Notes: generated from the letters alone by a model not told the origin. 64,000 nt of DNA from Sphaerosporella brunnea (GCA_008704415.1 VXIS01000034.1:177285-241284); one strand, 5' to 3'; positions 10,971 through 23,284 are shown, counted from the stretch's first letter. Program-made: numbers and translations.

Positions 10971-11229
10971 ATGACGCCCGTAGCTAGCGCCACTCGCTGG
11001 ACTGCGTATGAAAACCCAAAAACATACCTGCCGATGCTGGATCTCGACGACCACGCCGCAACTACCGGTAAGTTCCTCCCGGCCATCGTCTCACGGAAAC
11101 TTTTTCTAATCAACAGCCGTCGATATAGAAACCAGCGGTCTGGGTCTCCCCGAATTACACCGGGGTCGGCGCAGTGATGGAATGCGAGCCGGTTTTCGCT
11201 TCACCCCGTCGAGCTGGGCAGCCGTATGA
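10971..11229 (+). CDS. Small spliced open frame, unknown (69 aa)
   Basis: Exons 10971-11067 and 11117-11229 are joined over an intron of 49 bp with GTAAGT, TTCTAATC and CAACAG. The product starts MTPVASATRWTAYENPKTYL and ends in SSWAAV. No signal peptide, membrane segment or known motif. It may be an internal part of a longer gene, because coding-like sequence also lies upstream. Confidence 0.3.
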
Positions 11230-13253
11230 GCACTGCGAGCGGTGGAGGATTCCCGACTCTATCGCACTTTTTACAGCACTCGCCGCGCTCGGAGTCACAG
11301 CAATCGTAAAGTTCTGGTCCGCCATGCAGTCCGTGGGGCTCATCCCCACAGTGGGTCTGGCCACTCTTCGTGGCCATGTTATGGCAGGTGATCCACCTGT
11401 CGCGCAAGCGGGCATGAGCCAATTCCTTCATAGCCGCCGCAGGTGGGGGACAGCACCGATCCCCCAAACGGACGGTACCGGAGAAGGAAGAAGGGAGAGC
11501 GGAGGATCAGGGGGGGGGGGGGGTGTTCCGTTGCGGGGTTTTTGTTATTTTTGTTGGAATATGCGTCCTGACATGGTATGGTATGGGTGTTCACACAATA
11601 CTTTCCACCTATGTTTTCCAACGATTTTCACATGAGTAATGTGTCGGTTTGTTTTTTTCCACATCAAGCAGGCGATGTACCGGTTATGATACTTTGGAAA
11701 TTCGGCGTGTGTGTGTCAACATCACTGCTCGAGTGCTCCTCGGTCATACTGAGCGTCGTGGGCGCACGGTATGTCGGCATAGGGTCTCCTAGGGCACTCC
11801 CAGTCGGCCACTGCCTCCTACTAGCCGCGGCGTCCCGGTATATCTCGGGGTTCTAGGGCCTATCGTCCCTTAACGCGTGGTGCCGTTCCCATGGCAGGTC
11901 AAGTTCTGCGGTGTCACACTTTCACCTTTTTTTTCCAAACGTGAACTACCTTTTGCGTGTATGAGCGTGACGGCAACGTACAGAGTTAGTTGCTCGGAGC
12001 GCCCGCATTGGATGACCCAGAGGCACAGGACGAGACTGGCAGAAGCTTCCTCTGAATTCGCAAAGGCCAGATAAAACACTATGTTGACCCCTTAAACTTG
12101 CAACTGCAACGTCCCCCGGATTCGTACGTTACAAACACCGCTTTTTGCAAGAAACACAAAGCAGCAACAGCGCCACAAAAAGGTCCACCGGTACTTGCAA
12201 GAATCGCGTCAAAAGCCGCATGCCACAGCGCCACGTTGTAGGCGTCCTGGAATCCTGATGTTTGATCGGCAGCGTTGGTGGTTGGTAATTGACTGGACGG
12301 ATACAATACCGGCATACGTCGGAGGAACAGTGTGAGGGCACGGTGTTATGTTTTTTGGTGGTGGTGGCGCTGCCGCGGCTGAGTCCAGGGCGCGGGTATG
12401 GTGGCTAGCGAAAACCTCACCACTCACGGTGTTCATCATTGGCATAGAGGCGGATGTCAGAGGAGGATAGCAGGCAAAATTCCGAGGTCCTCAAATGCGA
12501 AGAGAAGAAGTCCTTCCATTGGGACTGTCAACTACCACGTGGCCACATGCCGGCAAGGTGATGTCAGTCATATCGTAGGTTGTCATTCGAAAACTAAAAG
12601 CTCAATAGACCCTCATGTGCAGCAAAGAAATGCGCGCAGTCGTCGGAACTTTCACCCTTCACATGGCTGCGTCGGATATACGTTATCGGAGCAACTAGCT
12701 GAGCAACTGCGGAGTCAACGTAAACCGAAGTGTCGAAATTAATCAAAGAGTACCCCATTACGCACCCACAGTGGGTGTTGGCCAAAGCTACCACCAGCCC
12801 ATCGTGCGCACTGCATCGAAATGAAGGTGCGAAAGTTCCGGAATCCCGCACCGTTGATGGTGAGCGGAGCACGGAGATTGATAGCGGAATGTAAGGGAAA
12901 CAGAAGTAACTCAATAGGCGGAGTCAGCACGAAGGCTTCGGACGATTTTCGAAAGTTTCGGGTCCAATGTGTGCTAGTGAACTCTGTCAGCCGGGTCAAC
13001 TCCTTGCCAGGATAGATCGCTCACGATATCACGGGTGAAGCCTGAGAGGTGAAGGATTTACGCGCTTTAGGTAGGATCGGAGAGGGCTGTTTTGTGGGTT
13101 ATGGGCATAGTTGAACGCTTCCTGATATCCGTTTTTTTTTGTCTGGCAGTTTGGAATGTGGGATTTTATATCCGTATCATTTATCTCTGTCAAGCGTTTT
13201 GCGTATTCATAGAGAAAAAAACTCATATGACCCAATTATGCCCGAGATATTCC
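11230..13253. other. No supported gene
   Basis: Small palindromes (GTGGGG..CCCCAC near 11333), a poly-G tract at about 11510 and short open frames on both strands. No splice pair or motif stands out. Confidence 0.4.
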
Positions 13254-14090
13254 TCAAATCCATGGCCAAAGCACCCTCCTCCCCAATCGGCCCAGCATCC
13301 CCGCCGCCCTCACCACCTCCCTTACCGGCCCTCCCCTCCTCTCCACAAGCTCATAAACCGCCTCTCCCTCGCACTCGGCAATACAAAAACACAAGCCAAC
13401 AGTCCACCACTCACACCAAGCCCAGAAGCCGACGACCACAATTCCCGGCCCCAAGAGCCGGGCCACATCTCGGAGATACACGGCGGCCCACAGCCACTGG
13501 AAGATCCTGACAGCTCTGTTCCCCTGCGCCAGGAGCGCCAAGCACATCTTGGTCCTCGGCGAATCCAGTGGCGAAAGCCGGAAGATCAGCCACGCGATTT
13601 CGATCTGGCTATCCGCCAGCACAACGCCGACCATAAACGGCGTGAGAAAGCGGGTGAGAAGCTGCTGGGTCTCTCCCGAAGCCCGCGGCAGCAGCAGCGC
13701 GCAGATCAGAACTAGGATGTGGTGCAGAAAATACACATCCCGCGCGTGGTGGTGCGAAAGGTCAAAGATGTACATGCCCGCCAGCACCGCGGTCAGCGCG
13801 TCGAGCTCTTCTTTTGTCGCATCTGAGGCCTGCAGAGACGGAAGGAATGGGAGCAGGTAGAACAGAAGAACCAGCTTGAGCAGAAGTGTGGAGGTTTGCG
13901 CGAATAGCCGCCGTTGTGTCTCGGCTGGATAGCGGTGGTAGCGGTGGGTTGCGGGGAGAGCAGAGAGGACGTGCCGCGTCAAGCGGCTAAGCAGGAGGGC
14001 GAAGAGGGAGGTGAGGAGGGTGATGGTCAGTGGCCAAGCAGGGGTGGCCGCCGGGGAGACGAGATCGTTGGGAGAGATGACGATGCCCAT
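13254..14090 (-). CDS. Multi-pass membrane protein, TLC (TRAM/LAG1/CLN8)-like
   Basis: 278 aa from the ATG at 14090; the frame is open further upstream to 14375, but that part is T/C-rich and looks like a leader. Hydrophobic segments lie at about residues 17-36, 62-86, 97-111, 119-135, 144-172 and 195-240. The stretch MYIFDLSHHHARDVYFLHH (about 106-124) matches the TLC-domain pattern in which a helix with Y..D is followed by a His-His pair. TLC proteins act in lipid sensing, transport or sphingolipid synthesis in internal membranes; no specific role can be given. The gene appears to have no intron. Next to it, two small genes form a divergent pair about 1 kb away. Alternatives are other small membrane families. 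Confidence 0.65.
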   Translation of the reverse strand: MGIVISPNDLVSPAATPAWPLTITLLTSLFALLLSRLTRHVLSALPATHRYHRYPAETQRRLFAQTSTLLLKLVLLFYLLPFLPSLQASDATKEELDALTAVLAGMYIFDLSHHHARDVYFLHHILVLICALLLPRASGETQQLLTRFLTPFMVGVVLADSQIEIAWLIFRLSPLDSPRTKMCLALLAQGNRAVRIFQWLWAAVYLRDVARLLGPGIVVVGFWAWCEWWTVGLCFCIAECEGEAVYELVERRGGPVREVVRAAGMLGRLGRRVLWPWI

Positions 14091-15088
14091 TGCTGTCGAT
14101 AGCTGGGAACGAGGCAATAACGGAGGAGGATGGCACGGCGTTTGGTATGAGGTAGAAGGTAAGTAGATTGGTTGTTGTGAGGGTAAAAAGTTCGAGGGTG
14201 AACACAGGAAGAGATCGTGTTCTTTGAGCGGAGTAAATAGGAAGTTACCTCCTCGGTAGAATATAAATGCATCCCACCTCAGCGAGAGGAATGCGAGACC
14301 TCTCTCAGCTAGAGATACTGTACCATGCTGTGATGCACCGGCATTTATTTTTCTGGGACTGATGAGCGTGGTCATGCAATCTCACTCGAATGTTGAGTGG
14401 GAGGCAGTTCGGTCGACGTCCATGCTCGATGTGCCTACATCGAGTAGGCGAAAGACCTTTCTATCTGACCGCGAGGGATGGGACCCTGCAGCTGTGGGCT
14501 TTGAAAGCGTGGTTTCGAGCCGGCGCCAGGAAAGCGGACTCACGTCAGAGAGATACAGAGCAACCATTGTGACACTTTTCCGGCGCCACAATATGTGAGA
14601 GATGTGGGGATGTAATTTCTTTGAGATCAAAAGAGAGTCTGATAAACCACTGCCTTTTTGACCGCTAAATTGTGAGGACAGTTCCGGCGTGCCAGCGTCT
14701 TGGAAGAAATGAACAGTGCTGTAGATTGTTTATTTGTAGTACTAAATCGACAGTATCCCCAGAGGCGCTTTCCTCGTGTTGAATACCCATACAAAAACCA
14801 ACAAAAGGAAACCAGAGCGTCTTAAGGTTTCAACGTATATTCCACCACTGTCCGAAGTTTCAACCCTTTCCGCAAAGACGATCCACCGATGACCGAGACG
14901 TAAGGCGGCGTTACATGATAGATAGTGCAGAAATTTGTAAAGAACGAAAATTCGGGTCTTCCGTAGGCTATGATGAATCGACATCCCGAGACCGCCGTGT
15001 TCGATCGATCCGAAACTGCCCAAAGATCAGTCCCTAGACTGTAGCCGCGTAGCCGTAGTGCACTCACCTCCTCCCCACTTCCCAAAAC
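14091..15088. other. Leader of the membrane-protein gene, then no gene seen
   Basis: About 14091-14230 read on the minus strand is C/T-rich, fitting a 5' leader. The remainder to 15088 has only short open frames. Confidence 0.4.
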
Positions 15089-15268
15089 TCAAGCCTTCGA
15101 TATCCATGCTCTCGGCCCGGCGTCCAGGGCGCGTCTCTTCGCCGCGTTCTTGCGAATAATCGCCTTCTTCGCCGCGGTGCTGAGCGGCTTTCTCATCGCG
15201 CGGGCTTGCACAATATATTTCCTGGCCCAGCCGGGCATCATATTTCCTAGAAAGCGTGGGAAAGGCAT
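15089..15268 (-). CDS. Small basic protein, unknown (59 aa)
   Basis: Begins at ATG 15268, preceded on its strand by CATCGATCACAGCGACAAC. Product starts MPFPRFLGNMMPGWARKY and has a Lys/Arg/Ala-rich second half (AAKKAIIRKNAAKRRA). It is in a GC-rich block shared with the divergent gene at 15642, and the 373 bases between the starts probably hold both promoters. No family recognised. A short basic protein of this type could be mitochondrial or ribosomal, but this is a guess. Confidence 0.4.
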   Translation of the reverse strand: MPFPRFLGNMMPGWARKYIVQARAMRKPLSTAAKKAIIRKNAAKRRALDAGPRAWISKA

Positions 15269-15533
15269 CGTGTTGTCGCTGTGATCGATGTCGAGTTGAA
15301 TGGAGTCGAGTCGTGAGCGAGAGCGAAAACATGTGCCATCGTACGGTGAAGGTGCCACTGCCCAATGACGTAAACTTGGCATCTCAGCCCCACGTGGCCA
15401 AGCGAAGCGAAGCACATCCCACCGGCCGCATTTGAGACAAGCGCCGCGGTTTCAGCCTCACCCGCCATCCCCACCACAAGCTTTAACCCTTCGCGTGAAT
15501 TCACTTCACGAAGCCAAATTCGCCCGCCTCAAC

Positions 15534-15570
15534 CTCCACCACCACCACCACCACCACCACCACCACCACC
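15534..15570 (+). repeat. CAC trinucleotide microsatellite
   Basis: About eleven CAC/CCA units in the leader of the gene at 15642. Upstream of the first ATG there is no in-frame start, so a histidine run is probably not translated. Confidence 0.85.
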
Positions 15571-15641
15571 CCGCAACCGCCTCTCGCGCGGTACGCCTTC
15601 CTCTACCGTTGTCTCCCCGCCATCGCCGGCCATCTCCGACA

Positions 15642-16217
15642 ATGTCCCGCCCCTCCTCCGGCACAACCGCGGTCTCAGTCCCCAGCTTCACCGTGGAGCT
15701 GCCGAGCTCGGCGCTCGCCCCGCCGCCTCCCGATCCTCGCAAAGACGGCAGCGAGTACATTCCATCGCTTTCCTCCGTGACGATGCTGGCGCGCCGCCGC
15801 CCAAATCCCGCCGAGTGGAAGCACTACGCAAAATGTAGCAACGATCATATGGGGCGGCCAAGGATGGCAAAGTGTGTGGAGACGCCGCATGCGGATGTGA
15901 GCGGGTCTGTGAAGGCGTGGGCGCATAGGGTGTGGGTTGAGATGTAAGTGATATTCTACATCACCCGGGGAAGGGGAAAAAGACGATGCTGATACTGCCG
16001 ATAGGAAGTGGAAACGTGAGGCCCTCGTGGGCGAGGCGAAGTGGAAGAGTAATGGCGTTAAGCCGCTTGTTGGTGAGTTTCCTTGCTCCCGTATACAACG
16101 CCGCGAGGCTGATCAGACACAGAGTGTAATCCCAAGCCGGCGCCGAAGCTTTCGAAGAAAGAGGCGCTTGAGCTGGAGCTGGAGGCCATCAAGGCCGAGG
16201 GGAAGCGGCTGCGATAA
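15642..16217 (+). CDS. Small protein of unknown function, three exons (154 aa)
   Basis: Exons 15642-15943, 16005-16072 and 16123-16217. Intron 1 (61 bp) has GTAAGT, GCTGATACT and GATAG; intron 2 (50 bp) has GTGAGT, GGCTGATC and CACAG. Phases agree and the joined frame is open: HRVWVEM-KWKREALVGEAK and KPLV-ECNPKPAPKLSKK. The start follows CCGACAATG. The N-terminal third is Pro/Ser-rich, the middle has Cys and His (YAKCSNDHMGRPRMAKC), and the C terminus is a charged helix (KKEALELELEAIKAEGKR). No known domain. It is head to head with the gene at 15268. Confidence 0.7.
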
Positions 16218-16328
16218 TCGGCAGCGATAATCGGCAGATTTCTTGGCTTACCTTGACATCGATTCGGCGTTTTGGAGGGAAAAGAGTGGCGTTTTTTATT
16301 GGGGTTTTTGTTGGGTTTTTTTATTGGG

Positions 16329-16353
16329 TTTTTTGTTTTTTTGTTTTTCTTTT

Positions 16354-16385
<32 letters not shown>
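16329..16385 (+). repeat. T-rich low-complexity tract
   Basis: A run of T with few G/C interruptions, ending in about 27 uninterrupted T. It lies in the 3' flank of the preceding gene. Confidence 0.9.
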
Positions 16386-16386
<1 letters not shown>

Positions 16387-17319
16387 GTCCTTATTTGGAG
16401 CCTTTTGAGCTACTCTGTGTATGAGTGATATGTTGCAAGTATGTACACCAAGTACTTCTTGTTGCTCAGGATCGCGGAAATATACTGCGAGTTACAATCA
16501 TGAGGGATGGCAATGGCTGTTCTTCTCGTTGGAGCTGGTCACTGGCGAATTGACGGGAACTTGCAAGCAGCGACACAGCCATGTGCGCGTTTCTCCGGAT
16601 CATCGCAGATGGCCGCCGTCGGCTATGCACGTCACCGGCGGGAGCCGGACAGGGGCGGGAGCCTTTAGCCGCATATAGCATCCGCGAGTGAGTTCATATG
16701 AAGTCACGACGGCCGCCAGTTCACATGCAGAAATGACAGAAACCGTGATTTTTTGTGGCCGGCTGAGGTTTTCCTATGGGTGCAAAGTCTGGTATTTCCG
16801 TGCGAAGTTGTGTGCAAGACTTTTCCCCAACTCCACGGCTCCCCAACAAGCCGTTGATATACCCCGCGCTTCCTGAAAATAGGGGGTAGAAGATATTATT
16901 GCACCCGCAGCGTTCATTATGGGGAATATCGTGGCTGGCATCCAAATCAACCGGCGACGAAAGCCGAAAATCACGCCAGGCATTGCCGACGCAACAAGGA
17001 GTACGTATGGGCCATAACAGCGACATCTTGCAGAGGATTCGTTTCGTGCAGTTAGAAGCCAAATTGCCGGACATCCACCAAACCGCAAGAGCTACAAGTA
17101 ATGTGTGTGTGTAATCAAGTTTAATGTTCGCATGCAACCTAGTTAGACTACTCCTCCGCTCATCCCCGCCTATATCCAGTCCGCCTGATACCTGCACGCC
17201 CCCCCCCCCCCCGCCGCCACAATGCTGGCGGAGTTTGTGGGACGACCATTCCTCAGTTTCGCCACCCCACGCATCTCCTTTGCAGGCCAACTTAGCCACC
17301 TCCCCCCCCCCCCCCCCCC
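16386..17319. other. No supported gene; poly-C tracts at the right end
   Basis: Short open frames only. Poly-C runs occur near 17201 and 17302. Confidence 0.4.
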
Positions 17320-18271
17320 GGCGCCGATGACATTACTTGGCGCATATGGTAGGATTATTCCAGAGTTCGAAGGCTAGGACTCTGGGAACCGCCGGCCCAC
17401 AGCAGAAGAACTCTGCGACCCCCCCCCCCCGGGCCGTCCTCCGCAGCAGAAGAACTCGGCGATGTCCCCCCCTCCCCCCCACCGTGGCGCTGGTGGTGCT
17501 GTTGCCCGAAGTCGTGAAATCGTTGGGGCTTCGGAAACCGTTTCTCCGGTTTCAGGTCCCTGCGGGACAAACCTGTCGATCCCGAGGACCTTATGGGGGT
17601 TCTTAAAACCCCCGAGGTATCTGCGGCGCGACTGGACTTGGGTATATGCTCAGAGCGTGGTTACGGCTCTGGTGGCCGTAGGGGGGATAAATCCTTTGCA
17701 GACGACTCAAGTGTGTTGAAAAAGAGCTGGGAGACAACAGATCAAAGCAAGGTACAGCTGATTTTTTTTTTTCCCCGCCCCCCCCGGCGCCGATGACATT
17801 ACTTGGCGCATATGGTAGGCTTATTCCAGAGATCGAAGGTTAGGACTCTGGGAGCCACCGGCTCACAGCAGAAGAACTCTGCGACCCCCCCCCCCCCGGG
17901 CCGTCCTCCGCAGCAGAAGAACTCGGCGATGTCCCCCCCTCCCCCCCACCGTGGCGCTGGTGGTGCTGTTGCCCGAAGTCGTGAAATCGTTGGGGCTTCG
18001 GAAACCGTTTCTCCGGTTTCAGGTCCCTGCGGGACAAACCTGTCGATCCCGAGGATCTTATGGGGGTTCTTAAAACCCCCGAGGTATCTGCGGCGCGACT
18101 GGACTTGGGTATATGCTCAGAGCGTGGTTACGGCTCTGGTGGCCGTAGGGGGGATAAATCCTTTGCAGACGACTCAAGTGTGTTGAAAAAGAGCTGGGAG
18201 ACAACAGAGCAAAGACAGGCATGCCGCCTGACAAAACAAAGCAACAGCTGATTTTTTTTTTTCCCCCGCTC
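17320..18271 (+). repeat. Tandem duplication of a ~466-bp unit
   Basis: The unit starting GGCGCCGATGACATTACTTGG recurs 466 bases later (17320 and 17786). The copies are nearly identical over at least 400 bases; the second carries about 20 extra bases near its end. Each contains poly-C runs and short palindromes (GGGGGTTCTTAAAACCCCC; ACCGTTTCTCCGGT) and ends in CAGCTGA followed by a T run. No protein or terminal inverted repeats were recognised. Confidence 0.85.
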
Positions 18272-18279
18272 CAGCTCAA

Positions 18280-19220
18280 ACCACCTACTGTTGTTACGAT
18301 CCGCTCAGACTGAGCTGGTGCCGTTCTCGTCGTTCGCAAACTCCAGCACAGGCTCTGATCACCCAGGTTCAAGTTAGGATGATCAAGAAGCTTGATGGCC
18401 TGGATGTAGTAGGGGTGGTCTGGATGTGTAAATGGGATGGTATGGGGTGGGGGTGTGATCCTGCCGGCAGGTGTTGTAAGCAGTAAGCTTAAGAGTAGCC
18501 TTGTCGTTACGATCTGCTGAGACTAAGCCGTTGATGTCTAGATTTGGTCCTGATGAGACCTCCTCGTCGAGAGTCGTGGGTAGTCCTCATCCGAAGTTGG
18601 TCGCAACCACACTCCAGGTAATGCCGCGCTGCTCCAGAATCCGCTTCCGTATACTCTTTTACTTCCCGGCTGTGTCTTTCTTCGCCGTGCGAATGGAAGC
18701 GGAAACCTTTTCTTTGCTTTCACCATGCGGGTCATGGTCGTGTTGTAGGCTTCGGATGTTGAGGATCTGCCGGCCAGCAAGCTCTTGGCGAAGGTATCAT
18801 ACCGTTCGGCAACGCGACTGCAAAAGATTAGCGTGCTCCAACCAGTGGTGAACAGAATTCTGCGGTACCTCTTTTCGCGACACTGGCAACAGTGACTTGA
18901 TCGGCGACGATGACTGAGGGATCAAAGACAGTCGCGGCAACATCCATCGGCAGACGCTGGGAACGTCGTGAACTCGGGGCGGTGGTGATGTCGAGTTGTA
19001 ACCTCGTTCCCCGCCGTAATGCAGAATCTACCTGGCGCTTCTCCGGATAGAAAACCTCGGGAAGCGCCACCGCGTTGCTGATGTCGCTGCGGCCGGGAGG
19101 TTATTTCCGCAGGTATAGGGTGGGTAACAATCGTTGGCTCGTGGTGCAGTTGAGAAGGTAGGTTTTTAGTAGCAACGGTATCGAGAAGTCGTGGTGGCGG
19201 GGGTGGATTGTTTACAAGTG
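18280..19220. repeat. Dispersed repeat family, copy A
   Basis: Contains GGTTCAAGTTAGG..GATCAAGAAGCTTGATGGCC and later CGTTACGATCTGCTGAGACT. The same blocks in the same order lie at 20.1-20.3 kb, and related blocks at 24.08-24.2 kb. The nature of the family is not known; open frames on the minus strand are broken. Confidence 0.55.
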
Positions 19221-20099
19221 AGAGTGCGATTGGTTGGACTGCGGGTTCACTCGTCACCGCGTGTGTGGATGGACAGCACAACGAACTTGTCCAACTGACA
19301 ACCAATCATATGCCAGCACTCGCACTGTTGTATACTGCGCCATCCATGCTCAGAAGCCAACATCCAGAGCTGAAAAACATAGGCTGCAGCTTCTACTACG
19401 TTGGGTAACTGGCGGATATATACAATGCATGCGCAGCGGCTTGAGATTACCTCGCTGGAGGGCCGGGCAGCTTGACTCTGTAGCTAGGATATCTATGTGC
19501 AAAATGCTATCAAGACGACTTTGAGCAGTGATATAGAGCGCGGCTGGGTCGAGTAGGGTTCGACAGCTGAGCTATCCCCGATGCTCTGTAAGCTCTACAA
19601 TTTACTCGACTAGTCACGAAGAAACGCGAGAACACGCCAAAGCGCGGCGGCTACGTAACTGACTGGTAAATTTGTTATTCCAACTCCATGCTATATACCG
19701 GGTCCAGAAAAACGGGCAAGGCTGTTGCTGTAGTTGCACTTAAGCAACACTGCAATCAGCTGCGCTTGCACTGATCTCAGTCAAAGGCGGGAAATATTTG
19801 AAATTCTAACGCCAGGAGCCATTGAGGCCTCCACAGGGCACTCCCGAGCACGCAAGTGCTGGGAGCGCACCTGCGCCGGGACGATGGATTGTCTAATGCT
19901 CAACAGGACCGACTTGATCGTAGTTACCGTTCTGGTGCTGTATCCGGGCCGCCAGGCTCTTTGGACGGTGTAGCTTGATCGGCGGAAGGAAAAACTCTTT
20001 GCAGATGGCTTAATTGTTCGTCGCCTTGTAGCGTGAGAACGAACTGTTGATGTCTGCACGGCGTATTTACTGTTCTGATCTTTCACACACCTCAGTATG

Positions 20100-20480
20100 T
20101 GCCCCATCAAGCTCTTTGATCAGGTTCGGATGGTCGAGGAGCCTGGTGGCCTGGATTTGGAGGTATCCTTCTTGCCGAAACACGGTGAGCCTTGTCGCTA
20201 CGCTCTGCTGAGACTAAACCGTTGATTCCGAGATGTGGTCTTGATGGAACCTCCCGAATCGAATGGCACATTTGGCAGGTCGAGCGTTCAGGTTCGGGCC
20301 ATAATCTCATCCCGGGATTGATATCCTTGTCTCTGCTCTGCAATCGGAGGAGGCATTTCTTGGTTGTGGACGTGGATCGTTCGCGCCTTGCCAAAACGAT
20401 GGCTCCTGCCGGCACGATAGCACAGGAATCGGTAGATGCGCTCAACCATAGTGGGGATGTAGTTGCCTTGTCGATTTCGT
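20100..20480. repeat. Dispersed repeat family, copy B
   Basis: CATCAAGCTCTTTGATCAGG, GGTGGCCTGGATTTGG and CTCTGCTGAGACTAAACCGT align with copies A and C. A weaker match to the 17.65-17.72 kb sequence (CTTTGCAGATGGCTTAA) lies just upstream at 19.99-20.01 kb. Confidence 0.55.
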
Positions 20481-20569
20481 AAGGGTATTATGTTGTAGAG
20501 CGTTCGAAGGCTTGGAGATCAACCGCTATGTCCGAAGAGGCGTGCGGTTTGTTCGCCTGCTAGAAAGCC

Positions 20570-20920
20570 TTAGCATTCACCGGGCAAGTAGTGAACAGGC
20601 TCCTGGGATACCTGTTGAACAACATACGTGTCGTAAGGTGCGGTAGGGACCTTCGTCCAGAGTAGTATCGTAAAGTAGCACCCGGAATCGGTTTTGGCAA
20701 GGCCGTGTAGAATGTCGTGTAAAGCACCACCGCGCTGGCGGTCTTTCAGCCACCTCGTATCGTCTGCACGATCCTTAATCCTGGGTGGGCAAGTGTTGTT
20801 CTCGAGAGTTGGCGTTGATGCAGTTGCAATTCGCGTTTGGTCCTTCTTCAAGTGGGAGTGTCGGCAGCGTATAGACATGAGTAGAAACAAAAGCGCAAAT
20901 ATATGCCAAACCAACCCCAA
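20570..20920 (-). CDS. Open frame of 116 aa within the repeat region, unknown
   Basis: Reads like protein in its second half (TRWLKDRQRGGALHDILHGL). It starts with a hydrophobic stretch (GLVWHIFALLFLLM). No motif recognised; it may belong to the degraded repeat family around it. Confidence 0.25.
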   Translation of the reverse strand: MGLVWHIFALLFLLMSIRCRHSHLKKDQTRIATASTPTLENNTCPPRIKDRADDTRWLKDRQRGGALHDILHGLAKTDSGCYFTILLWTKVPTAPYDTYVVQQVSQEPVHYLPGEC

Positions 20921-20960
20921 CTTGAATCACATAAGCAGCACATAATCCTTTCCCAACCAA

Positions 20961-23279
20961 ATTTCCCTTCCCACCCCTCTTGATACGCGTGTGGAAAGTA
21001 TTGTGGCTTCCAATGAGTACTTTTGTTTCTTCCTTTTATTAACCAAATTCCAAACAAGAGGCGGGAGTTGACACTAAGGAATCTAGAGCTGTCGATAATC
21101 GATCAGAAACCAGCACTCGCCGTGGAGGAGTGACGCCCTCCTCCGTCTCCCCGGGAGCAGCTGCTGCTACTGCGATTTATGGCTGGCAGATATGTCAGCT
21201 TCGAGCAGAGGCATGGCAATAATACCTCGCTCCCAGATACAAGAGCATCCTTACAGCCAGGATCTGCGTCTCCTGGCAGCATTTCACCACCCGCACAATA
21301 CATCGCTCCCTCTGCTGGTCAGCATTCCACTGTAATCGATAGATTCGTTCGGCATAGTTGCCGCTAGCAAAATTTTACAACTACGTCTGGTTTTTTTGTT
21401 GGTGGTTCCGGTACACAGGCAAGGTGAAGGGATTATCTCAAAGTTTTATACCTCGAACACGCTCGGGCTGTGAGAATCACGAACACCCATTTCTGCTTGA
21501 GCGGTAAGTGTTTTTGAGACATTCATAAGGACTAGCTGGATTCTGAGTTCTGATGCCTGCTCCGCCAATCCCCCGCAAATAGACTTTGTTTCAGGGGAAC
21601 TATCTTTCATTGTAGCTTGTGGCGGTTGCTGCGCACAATTCCCCGACCGTTTGGCACGGCAAATGGCTATTATCCGGCATGGCTCGGCCGCCGCTGTCCC
21701 TCTTCCCCTCATTTCCCACTCCTTTCACTGCCTTTTGACTAAGCTAGTCATTGTCCAGGCACAATCCAGCGTCGGTGAGCTGACGGGGGGTAAGCTGGTT
21801 TGCCCGGCGCACCCAGGCGAACAGATATGCAGGCGGTCTAACGATAGAACGGGCCAAACTTGAAGAATCAGCATTTAGACAAGACTATGATGTGAAACTT
21901 CTTGGGCGGTGGAGTCTGGAAGTCCTGAACAATTGGACCGACGGGGCCACACTGGCTGCAATTTGACCTCCGAGTTCAGCGCTCCATATTGATGATCTTG
22001 TAAGGCCGCAGTGTGGCCGGACGAAGAAGGCAGAACCCCTATGTTCCCACGGATTCACTGGCGGCATATCCCACACCCCACCCCCCTTTCCTCCCGTTCC
22101 GTTGGCAGCTTGCTGTTTTTTGAAACGCCAATGTCTCACAGTCTCGCTGCGTCGAAGCGTGTTGAATGGTTTGGCAGAAGTAGAGGAGGAAAGAAGAAAA
22201 GGAAGTCCAATGTTACATTCAGCAAAAAACCGGAGATGTCCAATGAGCCAATGGTGTTGGTCGAAAGAGAGAGAGACCGGAGAATCTGAAATTCGAAGTT
22301 CGGAAACCGTTGCTCTCCACAGGGCGCTCCGAGGCTCCCGAGTGCCAGATGCTGGTAGGAAACGTATGGCATGAGCGCTGGTTCCCTGGTATAGTAAGGC
22401 AGGACCGTGGTTGCCGCTTTGGTCCTGCAGCCACTAGGCTATCAAACTCTCCCTGGCTGGGTGCGGAGGCTGACTTAAATGTCGTTGCGGTGTTTACTGT
22501 CGTTGATAGTGGGCAATCGTCGTTTTCGTTGAGGAGGTTGGTGTTTGGTGACAGTGGTAGGGATGGGGAGAGATGGAAACGCGAATGAGTTGACCAGTAG
22601 CACCTTTAGGTAGTAAAACAAACTATTCCCCACTCCAAATCTGCTTGCTGCACTGGTTTGGAGCAGTGGCTGCCACGATTCGCAGTTTCGAAAAAAGTGC
22701 CTAAGAGATAGATTTTATTTCGAACCGCACGAATTACAGCATCAAAGAAAAAGAAAAAAAAGGCATTTTCATGGGCTATCACTCGCTATGGCGGAGTCAC
22801 CGACGAAGAATGTACATGTACATAACGAAAGCTCTGATCATAAGCAAATATACAAGATTGCAAAGAATATTCAAATAATCACGAGTAACGCATGATATAC
22901 GAATGAAAGAGGGAGAAGGGAGATCTGGGAGAAGCGTATAGACATTGGGCGCTCTGATCTGGCCAGCTGATAGCCCTCCTTATATACATCAAGGTCTGCT
23001 CCTAAGAGACCGGATAAACCACCGTTGGTTCCACACCTGCTTCTCTGCACTATTCGACGCGGATGACCATCCATATATTACTCTTGCTCGTGTTAGAAGA
23101 CGAGATTGAGAGAGGAGAGAAAGCTTGCTCCAAACGACGCCGGAGGGCGAGCGTCGGGCCTTTATATACAGAACCGCATGAGCAAAACAACAGGAAAGGA
23201 AAACTATCAAACTTCGGAAAACGGAAACAACGGAATCAACACCAAGAAATCCGGACCCACGGCCTCCACCCGAAAATCC
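20961..23279. other. No supported gene; one segment shared with 31.15 kb
   Basis: At 21625-21675 the sequence GGCGGTTGCTGCGCACAATT and CCGTTTGGCACGG recurs with few changes at 31150-31200. Elsewhere, a C/T-rich stretch near 22080 and a TGTACATGTACA palindrome at about 22812 are visible. No gene is supported. Confidence 0.4.
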
Positions 23280-23284
23280 TTTTA

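Noticed and set aside
14091..14375. N-terminal extension of the membrane protein by 95 residues
   Set aside because: The extension is Pro/Ser/Leu-rich translation of a C/T-rich leader; the ATG at 14090 starts the helix-rich protein proper.
15432..15641. N-terminal extension with a poly-His run before the gene at 15642
   Set aside because: No ATG in frame; the CAC microsatellite lies in the leader.
19545..19585. A-box-like GGGGATAGCTCAG on the minus strand
   Set aside because: No B box or cloverleaf downstream.
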